NCBI RefSeq assembly: GCF_009905375.1
Contig: NC_133657.1
Span: 43,760,192-43,824,191, forward strand
Source of the DNA: Apium graveolens
Taxonomy: Eukaryota; Streptophyta; Magnoliopsida; Apiales; Apiaceae
Reading direction: 5' to 3'
Length of the DNA: 64,000 nucleotides
Of this stretch, positions 1-10,844 are shown piece after piece. Every line of letters begins with the position of its first letter. Position 1 is the first letter of the stretch. The position numbers and the translations under genes were made by a program. A model generated the notes under the pieces. The model saw only the letters and a list, made by a program, of their open reading frames with translations, had not been told where the DNA came from and ran no database searches.

Positions 1-767
1 TCAATGGAAAGCTCTCTTCGAGAGGAAGATTTTGGTTACTAGCACGTCTGATTTGGTTTCCAGAATCGATCAAAAATCACGATTGAAGTTAAGGAAGAAA
101 TTCTCACCCCCAAAATTGTTCTTGTTTTGTATGAATTTCTGATTTTTTTTTATAAAATAAAAATAAATAAATAAACAGTTCAGCTATTTATATTAAATCT
201 GAAATTATATCCCCAAAATAAATTAAGGGTGTTTTTATCCCTAAATTACAATAATTAGGGCCCCAAAATAATAATTACGGGGAATAATTTTAAAAATGAT
301 AAAATACAAAATTAATGTCAAAATTCCCCAAAAATTGCGAATAATTCAAAAATACAAAGATACGGGGTATTTGAAATAAGAATAATTTTATAAAAATGAA
401 AACGCGGATTTTGTGGGGTTTGACGTCCCGGCGGGGTCCCGGTCCGTTGATTTTTGAAAAACGGAAACGATCCCTAAATTACCAGAAAATCCCGAAAACA
501 CGTAAAATACATTCAAACGTGCATAAAACCAAATAAAACAGGTATCTTAATAAAGACGCTGATAAATACGCGTCCCGATTGCAGATATGTTCATATAATT
601 GTAGTTTAAGCATATATTAATCAACCGAAAAATTTTCTGGCCCGCACAGAAACACACACAACAGTTATAACATCTCATATCATAGTAACAATTACTTTAA
701 ATTTATAAAACACATAATATGTATTTATTTAGCACATAATATTCACATGATTTTCCCGGTTATTACA
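1..767 (-). mobile_element. Partial LTR of a Ty3/gypsy-like element (K)
   Basis: Read on the minus strand, an LTR-like sequence begins at 767 with TGTAATAACCGGGAAAAT and runs off the window at base 1. It contains a TATA-like box near 184-193 followed by an A-rich, leader-like stretch, as expected for U3 passing into R. Its start resembles the LTR start of element F (TGTAACGACTGGGAAA at 30940), so K and F may be sister families. The 30 bases to its right (768-797) are not a polypurine tract, so this is either a 5' LTR or a solo LTR; I cannot tell which. No coding sequence is seen. Confidence 0.6.
184..193 (-). promoter_or_regulatory. TATA-like box in LTR K
   Basis: On the minus strand the sequence ATATAAATAG lies about 575 bases inside the LTR and is followed by A-rich sequence. 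This fits an LTR core promoter. No transcription data support it. Confidence 0.4.
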
Positions 768-797
768 TAATTCTTGCTATATTATTAAGGGACTAAC

Positions 798-933
798 ACT
801 TATGCCGACTCAATAAATGGATTTACTTCCTGAACGTTGGGTAAGTAATCAATTCATTTATCAAAACAGCAACCTTGTTGCGAATATAAATACACCACAG
901 AGCCGGATCCCTCAGGTTTTGAATGAGTATTTA
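798..933 (-). mobile_element. Left fragment of element B 3' LTR
   Basis: This piece matches the family LTR from the cttatgccgactc motif onward; compare 1991 in A and 24485 in B's other LTR. At 933 it is interrupted by element A, and the match resumes at 14732. The first roughly 1.27 kb of this LTR copy (the part equivalent to 23214-24485) is missing or displaced. Bases 768-797, between K and this fragment, match nothing else I can see in the window. Confidence 0.75.
929..933 (+). repeat. Target-site duplication, left copy, element A
   Basis: The 5-bp sequence attta directly precedes the TG of element A. It is repeated at 14732-14736 after the other end. The joined flanks match the uninterrupted B LTR around 24613-24623 (gagtatttaaatcccc). 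Confidence 0.9.
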
Positions 934-1205
934 TGTAACACCCCCAGATCCGGGGTCAGGGATCCGGGTCATCACGGTCTTTCTTTCCACAATTATCACT
1001 TAACTTAATTAATAATAAACAACCTCATGCTGTGACCCCACACTAACACACACCACCACACGTCATAGTCTCAGAGATGAAATTGAAATAAGTACAAGTC
1101 CTTGAATCCATAATTAAAAGTTATTACAACCCAAAATGATTACTTGATAAGTTTACAGTTAATTGCCATTATCTGCCACAAGTTATAATTATACATAATT
1201 GATTC

Positions 1206-1328
1206 TCAAAAGTAGAATGTCTGATCTACAGATAGATCTACCTCTGCAGCTATAGCAGCTACGATCTCAACGGGAAGGCGCGGGGTGCTTCCCACGCTCT
1301 TGCGTTGGGTCTGCTTGAGCCTGGCCAT
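1206..1328 (-). CDS. LTR small ORF, histone H3 tail-like (A, 3' LTR copy)
   Basis: A 40-codon ORF starts at ATGGCC, a good plant start context with A at -3 and G at +4. Its first residues are MARLKQTQRKSVGSTPR. The histone H3 tail begins MARTKQTARKSTGGKAPR, so the Lys4, Gln5, Thr6, Arg8, Lys9, Ser10 and Pro-Arg positions coincide. After about residue 18 the similarity stops; the tail of the ORF is hydrophobic and acidic (VEIVAAIAAEVDL). An equivalent ORF sits in the same place in every family LTR that reaches this region. This copy reads to a TGA five codons beyond the stop in the 5' LTR copy. Translation and function are unproven; the H3 resemblance could be chance. Confidence 0.45.
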   Translation of the reverse strand: MARLKQTQRKSVGSTPRLPVEIVAAIAAEVDLSVDQTFYF

Positions 1329-1910
1329 CTTTCCTAACTGTTGTTGTGTGATGAAGAAATGAAGCAAGAGTGAGCATTACAGCTTGCAAGATAATATATA
1401 GTGCAATCAATAATGCAAGTATCTAAATAGATAACTTACTGAAAACCTTTATCAAGTGTAAGATAATTACTTACTGGATATAAGCTTAAAGGAAGATGAA
1501 GTTACCAAATACTTCACTATACTTATATCATTTTAGAAAACCACTTGAACTACCACTATTCAAATTATAATCAGTTTTCAACAGTTCATCACATAGATGA
1601 AACTACAAGACAAGATTTGATTGATTAAATCTTTGAAGTATTATTGAAGGAAATGAAGTTATGATATACTTCATTAAGTTCCGATATATATCCACATATA
1701 CATCTTCTTTATACATTTCCTGAAAACCTCTATCATGAAAAGTATGGACAGAGTTTGTAACATCCAATAAATTTTTGGAAGGAAAAAGAATTGTGCCATA
1801 AACCCGATATCTTGCTGATCAGGAAAAGATACCAATAAGTAACCTTTTCTACTAGTAGATGGACGAATTCCCCACTGGTCATCACCCTGACCGCAATAGG
1901 GCCTTATGTT

Positions 1911-2000
1911 GGACTGCCACTCAGCCACTTACGCATTTGATGGACTCCCACTGAGCCACTTACGCTATCATGGACGCCCACTGAGCCCATGTTGCTTATG
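1911..2000. repeat. Three tandem 30-31 bp units in LTR A
   Basis: Three consecutive units begin with ggactgcc, ggactccc and ggacgccc and contain actgagccacttacg. They recur in the 5' LTR near 11827-11915 and in B near 24396-24485. In D and E this part of the LTR is rearranged or shorter. Confidence 0.75.
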
Positions 2001-2502
2001 CCGACTCGATAGATGGACTTACTTCCTGAACGTTGGGTAAGTAATCAATTAATTTATCACAACAGCAACCTCGTTGCGAATGTAAAATACACCACTGAGC
2101 CGGATCCCCCAGGTTTTGAGCGAATATTTAAATCCCCTTTGAAAGGAAGATCTTGAATATAAAAATGAGTTTTGGGATCCGCTCTAACTTTTAAAAATCA
2201 TTTTGAAGACTCGAAAACACTTTAAAGAGTGTTTAGAATACTGCTGATTTAATAAAGTAAATCAGTCCCGATATATTAGAAAATATCTGAATATTATTAT
2301 TTAAATAATATTCCAATAATGATAATCCTTATAAAAATAATTGAAGTAGAAGCTGTAAAACTTATACTTGAAACGAGTATTAAATAACCAAAGATATACT
2401 TATTCGAAAGTACTATCTTTATTTGAATAATCAAAAATAAGTTTGATTATCGACACCTTATTCTTTAATAAAATAAAGTATATATCTCAGCAAATAATCG
2501 GA

Positions 2503-2668
2503 GTCATAGATCCTCAAATGAATATTCAAATAATATTCAATAAATAATATAAACTGAGTCATAAGCCCTCGAATGAATATTCGAAATAATATTCATTAAA
2601 TAAAATAAAAGGAGTCATAAGCCCTCGAATGAATATTCGAAATAATATTCATTTAATAAAATAAAAGT
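2503..2668. repeat. 56-bp tandem repeat, about 3 units (A 3' LTR)
   Basis: Units begin with gtcata and contain an imperfect palindrome, gaatgaatatt then aatattcatt. The same unit occurs with different copy numbers in the LTRs of B (7 and 2), D (about 4) and E (about 5). Confidence 0.8.
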
Positions 2669-4817
2669 TATCGAATAACCCTTATTCGATTAATAGTTTT
2701 GAAAACTATAACCATATATATATAAAAATATATATATTATACTCGGGAACATCGACTTCCGGTTTAGAAATATGATCACCTTTTGATCCCCTATACTAAG
2801 GGTAAACTCAAATACCGCTTATCTCTAGCATAGGTATTATGCAACTACAAGTATTTGAACCAACAGATATATAAATCAAGAATATGAAACAGGCATGCAT
2901 ATATACCATATCACATGCTACAATATATTGCAAGAATTTGCTAATAACAAATATGCATATATCACAAGATCATGCATATATACATATACATCACAACAAC
3001 AGTATAACGGGTAGAAAACTTGCCTGGGTGACTGGGGGTTATTAATGGCTTGGGATGAGTCTGGTAACCTATAAACAACATATAAGTTAGAATTAAACCA
3101 AAGTCACTTGTAAATCTATACTTTAACCAATTTAGACTCTAACGCTCGCTTTGCGCTTACTGATTCTCTTAAGTCGCTCGAGTACCCTCGACTCCACCAT
3201 TTTTAATAAATTAACCATTACGAGTTTTAAGGCGATTTTTTCGCGAGTGTCTTACGAACTGCCTATTACACTTTACATAAATGTTTCATACTCCAATTAG
3301 TCCTTTAAGGTCTTTAACCTATGTTTCAAAGTAAGGCGAGGGGTAATGGTTCGTTCACGAAATGTCGTTACTTAAAACGGCCGTTTCTCCTAAACCGTAC
3401 ATCGGAATCAAACGAACCACATACCAAAATGAAGCTTGTAACATGAACTATCTAATCATGGCAATGGTGAAAACATATCAGGGAGTTCTCGGGTCCTAAT
3501 GTTATGAACAAAAGCAGTCTAAAGTAAATCAGACATTACGACGGCTATGTTTACGCGATTTCCCAATTTTATACCATTCCAATTCAACCACCAATCAATC
3601 CCAATTCATTCATACAACCAACATCCATCCACACTACATCATAACAGCCCCAATCAACTCAATAATAACAATTTATACTTATTCTTAAACTTGAATTTAA
3701 ACTATACTTAAGTCCTTTAACCAAACCATAAGATTTCAACATTCAATTCACTACCATTCCAACCCAAACTCTAAACCAACAAGCATCAAGCTACTCTTTT
3801 AACATAACTATCAAAATCATCCTAATATACAAAGTAAAGCTAGGGTTTGGAGATGTTATACCTTCCTTGAAGTGATGTGAGTAGCTAGGAAGCCATAAGA
3901 AGCCTTGAGATGTCTTTAGGATGCTTGGATCTTAAAGGAAAAACAAGAAAATCAAGTTAAAAACCTTGAAATCACTATTCATTGCCTTCTTCATTGATTT
4001 CTTGGAGAAGATTGAGAATGAATTGGAGGCTTAAACTCATAGGATAGCTATATCTATGCATAAGGAGTACTAGATAATTAACTTACCAATTAAGGAAGCT
4101 TGGAACTTGGATTTTGAAAATTTTCTTCTTGAAAATGGGGAAAAGCCGAGAGCAAGGTTCTTGGTGAAGAGAAATAAAATTTTTGTTTTGATGAAATGAT
4201 TTGTTTTGGCTTGGTGGATGTAGTTTTGTATGGATTTTTGGTTAATTACCTTATTAACCTTGTCTTTGTGTGGTTATAAACCAACCACACCTCATCCCTC
4301 CCTATGTCATGCTTACATCACCTTATTGTGTCATCATCTCTTACTTGCCCTCTCCTTATTGGTTGGATGACCTCATCATCCCTAACGTCCTTGATTAACT
4401 TCCTAATTGTTTGCCTAATGACCGCTGATCTGTTATACGGTTCGCTTAACTTTTGTTTTCGTTTATCGTTTGAGGGATCATACCCGGGATCTTATTACTT
4501 GGGTTTCCTTAACCTTTCTCAATACATTATAATCCTTTTATGATCCTCTCTTATAATCCTTTTATTTAAATCCTTTTTATCCTGTTACCTTATACTCAAT
4601 TCTTTCCGTATCTAGTGGATTTTCGGGAAAAATCAAAGTGTTCGGAATTGGATTCTGACGATCTTTACATACACTTATATACCATATAGAGTACTAATAA
4701 AATCTCAGAATATCCATAACAGAACCCCTACATAGTGGGGCATGAAAAGTTTTCTCATTCAGCAAAAACACTATTCATAAGGGTTACAAAAAGTTCAAAA
4801 TTTTGGGGGTTATTACA

Positions 4818-4830
4818 GTCTCCCCTCCTT
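4818..4830 (-). other. Polypurine tract, element A
   Basis: On the minus strand AAGGAGGGGAGAC directly precedes the 3' LTR. The same tract precedes the 3' LTRs of B, D and E. In this class of element it primes plus-strand DNA synthesis. Confidence 0.9.
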
Positions 4831-4850
4831 AAAAGGATTCCGTCCCGGAA

Positions 4851-5282
4851 TCAAATAGAAAATAAATGGGGGTACTTTTCTAGCATTGCGCTCTCTAGTT
4901 CCCAAGTTGATTCTTCCATATTATGATTCTGCCATAGCACTCTGACTAGCTTGATCACTTTGTTCCGAAGCACCTGCTCCTTCTTATCTATAATCCTTAC
5001 TGGCTTCTCCACGTAAGTCAGATCTGGTTGCATATCCACCTGCTCGTACTCCACTATGTGTCTGGCATCCCGATGATACTTCCTTAGCATTGACACATGG
5101 AACACATTTTGAACTTGTTGCAAGTTAGGGGGTAAGGCTAGCTCGTACGCTAACTTTCCAATCCGTCTTAATATCTCAAAAGGTCCAATGTATCTTGGGC
5201 TTAGTTTTCCTTTCTTTCCAAATCTCATTAACCCCTTCCAAGGGGATACCTTCAGCAGTACTAAGTCCCCTACTTCATATTC
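4851..5282 (-). pseudogene. pol: Integrase C-terminus plus chromodomain (A)
   Basis: This is the last part of the pol reading frame. It is in frame with the integrase above but separated by a TAG at 5283-5285. It shows the integrase C-terminal core with a GPF motif (RYIGPFEILRRIGK) and the HVSMLRKY motif typical of plant chromoviruses. The end resembles a chromodomain (LVRVLWQNHNMEESTWELE), the module that in chromoviruses is thought to direct integration to heterochromatin. The frame ends about 20 bases before the polypurine tract, the normal end of pol in this group. The first usable ATG after the stop is at 5228, but this is not an independent gene. Confidence 0.85.
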
Positions 5283-6071
5283 CTAGTCCTTTCGGGCTAG
5301 GTCTGCATATTTCTTCTGTCTGTCTTGGGCTGCTACAAGCCGCCCTCTGATAAGATCCACTATGTCTTTGGTCCTTTGGACCACTTCGGGTCCGAGCATC
5401 TTCCGCTCCCCTACTTCATCCCAGTATAAGGGAGATCGACACCTTCTTCCGTACAGGGCCTCATAAGGCGGCATTCCGATGCTAGCATGAAAGCTATTGT
5501 TATAAGAAAATTCGATAAACGACAAGTGATCATCCCAACTTCCTTTAAAGTCTATTGCACAGACTCTCAACATATCCTCTAGTGTCTGGATGGTCCTTTC
5601 ACTCTGCCCATCCATCTGGGGATGGTATGCGGTACTCATATTTAACTTGGTCCCCGCACATTCTTGAAAGCTCCTCCAAAATCTGGAGTTGAATCTGGGG
5701 TCTCGGTCTGAGACAATGGACGCTGGGACTCCATGTCGCGTCACTATTTCCTTAAGGTAAATGTCCACCAGTCTATCTACGGTGTATCTCTCATTGATAG
5801 GAATAAAATGAGCTGACTTTGTCAGTCGGTCTATGATCACCCATATGGCATCATGGTTGGCCTTCGTCCTTGGTAAGCCGACAACAAAATCCATGGCTAT
5901 CTGTTCCCATTTCCATTCGGGAATCTCCAGGGGTCGTAAAAGTCCACTGGGTCTCTGGTGCTCTGCCTTTACTCTTTGGCAAGTCAAATATTTGCTTACC
6001 CATTCTGCTACGTCCCTCTTCATGTTGGGCCACCAGTAATACTCCTTCAAATCCCTATACATCTTGGTGCT
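5283..6071 (-). pseudogene. pol: Integrase zinc-binding and catalytic core (A)
   Basis: The integrase section is open for about 260 codons between a TGA at 6072-6074 and a TAG at 5283-5285. The catalytic triad is visible: Asp in AMDFVVGLPR, Asp in [13 protein letters not shown] and Glu in GQSERTIQTLEDML. The HHCC zinc module is damaged. The expected first cysteine of the CxxC pair is tyrosine (SKYLTCQR), whereas element F keeps a cysteine there. The segment would insert the element cDNA into the genome if the full polyprotein were made. Here it cannot be, because of the flanking stops. Confidence 0.9.
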
Positions 6072-7520
6072 TCACGGGTGAATGGAATACCTTGAACTAT
6101 GGCTTTCATCCAAAATCTCATCTTTAAGCTCTTGAACGTTCGGAATCCAAATCCGGTAGGAGTACCTCATTATCCCTTTATCATCTTTCTCAGTATGGAT
6201 CTCCTCTCCAGTCATTGACTCTCTGCCTTCATTCATTATTTTCTCTTGGCACAATCTGATCTTTTCCAATAACTCTGGCTGCATTGAGATCTCAAAAAGC
6301 TTTTCAGTTCCGGTTCCGATTACCTTTACTTCTATTTCCATTCTCTCAAAATCCCTTATCAATTCTTCCGAAGTCGTTATTATTCTGAGTCTTTCCTTTC
6401 TACTAAGGGCATCAGCCACCACATTGGCTTTCCCCGGATGATAGAGAATCTCACAATCATAGTCCTTGATTAGCTCTAACCATCTCCTCTGGCGCATGTT
6501 GAGCTCTTTCTGCGTAAATATGTACTTGAGGCTCTTATGGTCTATGAAAATCTCGCACTTCTCTCCATACAAGTAGTGCCTCCAAATTTTTAAGGCAAAA
6601 ACTATTGCCGCTAGCTCAAGATCATGGGTAGGATATCTAATCTCGTACTCCTTCATTTGTCTCGATGCATACGCAATCACTTTACTGTGCTGCATAAGCA
6701 CACACCCTAATCCTTTGTGCGACGCGTCACTATATATCACAAAATCTCCTTTTTCGTCTGGCAATGCCAACACCGGGGCTGTTACCAACCTTTTCTTTAA
6801 TTTCTGAAAACTGTTCTCGCATTTCTCCGTCCATTCAAACTTCTCTGTCTTACGAGTAAGTCGTGTCAAAGGGGCTGCGATCTTCGCAAAGTCCTGAACA
6901 AATCTACGATAGTAGCCGGCCAATCCTATGAAACTCCTTACCTCTGTGGATGTGGTTGGCCTTTCCCAATTTGAGACCGCCTCTATCTTGGAGGGGTCAA
7001 CCAATACTCCTTCTTTATTTATCACATGTCCTAAAAACTGTACTTCATTCCGCCAGAATTCACACTTCGAGAATTTGGCAAATAACTGTTCCTCCCTGAG
7101 TATTCCTAGAGCTATCCTCAAATGCTCTGCATGTTCAGCCTCAGTCCTTGAGTAAATTAAAATATCATCGATAAAAACTATCACACACTTGTCCAAGTAC
7201 TTCTTAAATACTCTGTTCATTAAGTCCATTAAAGCCGCTGGGGCGTTGGTTAATCCAAAGGACATTACCAAGAACTCATAATGCCCATACCTGGTACGGA
7301 ATGCTGTCTTGGGAATATCTTCGGGTTTAATCTTTAGTTGGTGATATCCAGTTCTCAGGTCAATCTTGGAAAAATAAATAGCATCCTTCAGCTGGTCGAA
7401 CAGATCGTCTATTCTAGGTAACGGGTACCTGTTCTTTATGGTTAGCTTGTTCAACTCTCGATAATCGATGTACAGCCTCATGCTCCCATCTTTCTTCTTA
7501 ACAAATAAAAATGGTGCTCC
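6072..7520 (-). pseudogene. pol: Reverse transcriptase and RNase H (A)
   Basis: A long frame of about 470 codons from the first ATG (7481) covers most of RT, the RNase H domain and the linker to integrase. RT motifs include [10 protein letters not shown], the [10 protein letters not shown] motif and the catalytic FIDDILIYS. RNase H shows [26 protein letters not shown] and the VADALSRK end motif. The region is preceded by an in-frame TAG at 7521-7523 and ends in a TGA at 6072-6074, where the frame would continue into integrase. Apart from these stops the domain is intact, so A or a close relative was active in the recent past. The linker-RNase H portion is the same stretch found transposed upstream of gag in B, D and E. 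Confidence 0.92.
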
Positions 7521-8411
7521 CTACGGAGACACACTGGGTCTTATCATACCCTTATCCAAGAGTTCCTGCAATTGGGTAGCTAATTCCTTCATTTCTAATG
7601 GGGCTAACCGGTAAGGTGCTTTTGAAACTGGCGCCGTCCCTGGGGCCAACTCAATAGCAAATTCAATCACTCTATCGGGTGGTAATCCCGGAAGGTCTTG
7701 TGGGAATACATCTTCAAATTCGTTGACTACCGGAATATCTTGCAAGTTGGGCACCTCCTTCTGCGTGTCCACCACATAGGCTAGGTAAGCCACATTTCCT
7801 TTTCGTAGCATCCTTCTGGCCTGGGCCATAGTCAAAAATTTCTGCGTCTGCCTCTTTCCTCTAAATATAACTTCTTTCTTTCCTGGGATAATTAACTTAA
7901 CTTTCTTCCCCTTACAGTCTATCTGAGCATCATTGCTAGATAGCCAGTCCATTCCCAAAATTACATCAAACTCCCCTAATTTAAAAGGAATCAGATCAAC
8001 ACTAAAAGTTTGCTCCCCTATGCCTAACTCACAGGCGGGGTGAATCTGGTTAACAGAAATAATTTCATGATTGGCTATTTCTATTTGTAAGGGTTCTATC
8101 AAGGGTTCAGCCTTAAGTCTTAACTTACGCGCAAGGTCTTTTGATATAAAAGATTTAGTTGCTCCCGAATCAAATAAAACGTTTGCACTGACTGAATTTA
8201 GAGAAAGGGTACCTGCTATCACATCTGAGTCTTTCATAGCATCCTGGACTGTCATGTTGAAAGTCCTCGCAGTAGGTGGCTTATTGGAGGCAGCCCTGCT
8301 GGCTCCTGAAGCTGCTGTTTGTTCATTAGGCATTCCCTCTTCCAATGACCCGGGCGTCCACACTGATGATAAGTGGTGGTTGGAATGACGGCAGGGGTTG
8401 ATGAAGGGCAC
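7521..8411 (-). pseudogene. pol: Aspartic protease and start of RT (A)
   Basis: The frame runs 296 codons from 8411 to a TAG at 7521-7523. It carries the retropepsin active-site motif LFDSGATKSFI, a second protease motif (VILGMDWL) and then the RT entry sequence (ELLDKGMIRPSVSP). The stop replaces the tryptophan of the conserved SPWGAP motif, which fits TGG to TAG. The first part overlaps gag by 160 bp in another frame. Protease would release Gag and Pol products from the polyprotein. The ATG at 8411 is probably not a natural start; the frame change from gag is more likely a mutation. Confidence 0.88.
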
Positions 8412-9559
8412 TTAGTTGAATAGTGACCTTCCCGACCGCACTTAAAGCAGGTTACTGGCTTTCCTTTACACTCCCCAGGGTGCATCCTTCCACAAGTGTT
8501 ACAGGCTGGCAATGGGGGTAGAGACTGGTTGGAATAGGACATTCTTGACTTCTGGCCGCTCTGGCTCACACTCACGCTCATTGGCCGCTTAAACCCAGTG
8601 TTCTTTCCCGGTAGGGACACTGCTCCTCGATTAAATCTAGTTGGGAAGCTCCTTCCTGCGGAACCTCCACCCATGCTCATACTTTTCCTCTTTATTCCCT
8701 TCTTCTCTCTTTCCTTCTGTATCTGTTCATTTCCGGCTTCTACAATTGTTGCCTTTTGCACCAGAGTGGCATAATCCGTAAGCTCAAGGATTGCCACCCT
8801 ATTCTGAATCCACGGTTTCAGTCCCTGCTGAAACCTCCTAGCTTTCTTTTCCTCGGTGCTCACAAATTCCGGCATAAACCTTGATAACTCAGTAAATTTC
8901 GCTTCGTACTCTGCTACAGATAAGTTATTCTGCTTTAGCTCCAGGAACTTGAGCTCCATCTGGTTTTCCATAAACCTCGGGAAATACTTCCCCAGAAACA
9001 ACTGACTGAATTTCTCCCAGGTTATGATAACATCTGTCTCCATGTTTTTCTTGGCCTCCCACCAGTAGTTGGCCTCTCCTTTCATAAGCTAGGTAGCAAA
9101 TACAGTCTTCTGTGCCTCATCGGTACTCAAAATCTCAAAGGATTTCTCCATTTCCTTTAACCATGCCCTTGCCTCAACTGGGTCGGCTGATCCGTGGAAC
9201 TCAGGGGGCTTAAGGGACTTAAAAGCCCTGAAAGAGTTTGCCACAACATTGTTATTTCCTTGAGGGGGTGGGTTGGGTTGACGTTCCAAGTTCTGCCTTA
9301 GTAGTTGCATGAACTGGCCCATGGGATCCATGCCTGGGTTTGGTACTGGTTGCTCAACCTCAGTTTTTCCTTCTTCAGACTCTATCTCAAATCCCTCAAC
9401 ATCATATGTTTCCTCTTCTTCTTCATACAGGGAGTCATCCTGTTCCACATAATCCTCATCTTCCTCTTCACTATGTTCCTGGTTCCTATCGTCCTGGTTA
9501 TGGCTTCCCTGGTCCTCAGATCCAGGGTTCGCCCTAGTTCCAATCTTTCTTGGCGGCAT
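8252..9559 (-). pseudogene. gag: gag: capsid and zinc-knuckle nucleocapsid (A)
   Basis: The start is taken as the ATG at 9559 (MPPRKIGTRANPG), matching gag starts recognisable in B, D and E, rather than the ATG at 9601. An acidic N-terminal region is followed by the retrotransposon gag domain (EARAWLKEMEKSFE, KGEANYWW) and a basic region. Then come zinc-knuckle motifs: CNTCGRMHPGEC and CFKCGREGHYSTKC are intact, while a third has tyrosine where the first cysteine belongs (YHQCGRPGHWKREC). An in-frame TAG at 9089-9091 splits it after about 156 codons. The frame then continues to a stop at 8252, overlapping the protease frame. Gag would form the particle that packages element RNA. Confidence 0.88.
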
Positions 9560-10126
9560 GATACTGATAACAATAAAAAAAATTATTGGGAAAAAAATCA
9601 ACGTTAGGTCACAATCATACTCAATATTGTGCCTTGCACATTCTTTATAATGGGGACAATGTATCTCTCAATTCTATTATTTTTATGGCAGTTCTAATAA
9701 GAAGTGCAGTAATAATAATTATAAAAACAGTGATCTCGTCACTAAGGAACAGAACTGAAAGGAAACAAATATATACAATGCGAGAAATACATAGTTTCGA
9801 TCTGGTCAAAAGTAGAACAGTGCTACAGCCATCTATCCCAAAAGTGATACACAAGAGTCTACCTGTCTAGTCAGAAAAAGGGATGTTATATACAAGTCAA
9901 CTATCCCGAAAAATTGGCTCTTACTAAGGCCTCGACTAACTAGACAACTAGACTATCCCATCGTCAATCCTGAATCACACACCGGAGCGGGTCAGCTCCC
10001 ATACCCTTTCCATCGCACGACGGAAGATATAGTCGGCCTGCCGCCTGGAGATCCTACAATGCCTGTCCCCCTGGAGCGATCTGAGTCTCGCTCGGGACGT
10101 GAGCTCTATCCCCGTCAGCTCCCTCC
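9560..10126 (-). other. Untranslated leader between acidic ORF and gag (A)
   Basis: About 570 bases without a convincing ORF lie between the acidic leader ORF and gag. Small ORFs here on either strand show no gag-pol or family similarity. I see no strong hairpin or repeat. Confidence 0.6.
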
Positions 10127-10636
10127 TCAAGGATCGGGGTATAGCAGCCCTAGTCTCATAAGCTCGGGTACGCCTACCCGCCCTCTCCGTACCAACTCCC
10201 TCCTGGCCTCATCCAGCCGGGCCTCAGCAACAGCCACTCGGGTCCTCAGTACATCCTGAACATAGCCGTGGGCTAGCAAAGACTGCCTATGGGCAGGGTC
10301 GAGAGGTGGTGAATCCGGAGCCGTTGGGGGTGCCTCCTCGGTCTGTCTAGGCTCGGAAGTATGGGTCTCTGAGCTGTCATCATAAGTGCTCCAGGATGGT
10401 AGTGGAGGGGTAGGGGCTCTGACCACATGGAGTGTGGGTAAAGGGGTACTAGTGTACACTACCATAGGTCCAACACGCTCCTCAGCTACTGGGACCTCAT
10501 TCGGGTCCTCCTCATCTGAAATAGCAATGACCTCTGTCTCTGACTCCTCTGAGGGGTCTTCCTCATCCTCCTCCATCTCAGGCTCCTCCTGATCCTCGAC
10601 ATCTAGCAGTGCCTCATCAATGTCACGCTCGAACAT
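10127..10636 (-). CDS. Extra acidic ORF upstream of gag (A)
   Basis: A 169-codon ORF lies in sense, between the PBS and gag. The start is the ATG at 10636; an in-frame stop lies just upstream. Residues 1-50 are very acidic and contain EVIAISDEED, which fits a SUMO-interacting motif (hydrophobic core followed by acidic residues). The middle is proline-rich. Residues about 110-160 form a likely amphipathic helix or coiled coil (RVAVAEARLDEARRELVRRG). It has no gag, pol or membrane features. It is uninterrupted although gag-pol has four stops. B, D and E keep an acidic fossil at the equivalent place with no ATG. Function unknown; the SUMO idea is inference. Confidence 0.7.
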   Translation of the reverse strand: MFERDIDEALLDVEDQEEPEMEEDEEDPSEESETEVIAISDEEDPNEVPVAEERVGPMVVYTSTPLPTLHVVRAPTPPLPSWSTYDDSSETHTSEPRQTEEAPPTAPDSPPLDPAHRQSLLAHGYVQDVLRTRVAVAEARLDEARRELVRRGRVGVPELMRLGLLYPDP

Positions 10637-10832
10637 CTCAGGGTCCTCTATCCCATGCGCCTACACATTAAACGAGCTAAGTTACTGTCATGATACTTAT
10701 AAGGGTTCCCGTAAGGGTTTTAACTGTCAGCACTACTTTAAGTAGTCCGACCATGAACTTGGAAAGAGTTCTTATTATCTTTGTGAGTTTATTATTATAT
10801 CGTCGCATCATCTCTGAGGTTTATAACGCTTA

Positions 10833-10844
10833 GCTCTGATACCA
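10833..10844 (-). other. Primer binding site, tRNA-iMet (A)
   Basis: TGGTATCAGAGC on the minus strand, four bases after the 5' LTR end, is complementary to the 3' end of plant initiator tRNA-Met. This primer is usual for chromoviruses. Confidence 0.95.

Larger units (their letters stand above)
934..4817 (-). repeat. 3' LTR of element A
   Basis: It starts (minus strand) TGTAATAACCCCC at 4817, directly after the polypurine tract, and ends at 934 with GGGGGTGTTACA. At 3884 bp it is long for a chromovirus. It holds the predicted leader exons (45-nt exon at 3024-3068 with an intact GC donor at 3023-3022; first donor of that intron chain at 3861-3860), the small ORF at 1206-1328, a 56-bp tandem repeat and a 31-bp tandem repeat. 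It pairs with the 5' LTR at 10849-14731. Confidence 0.95.

Noticed and set aside
9305..9607. Plus-strand ORF opposite gag, and similar ones opposite RT, integrase and the acidic ORF (for example 10386-10592)
   Set aside because: Shadows of the minus-strand coding frames.
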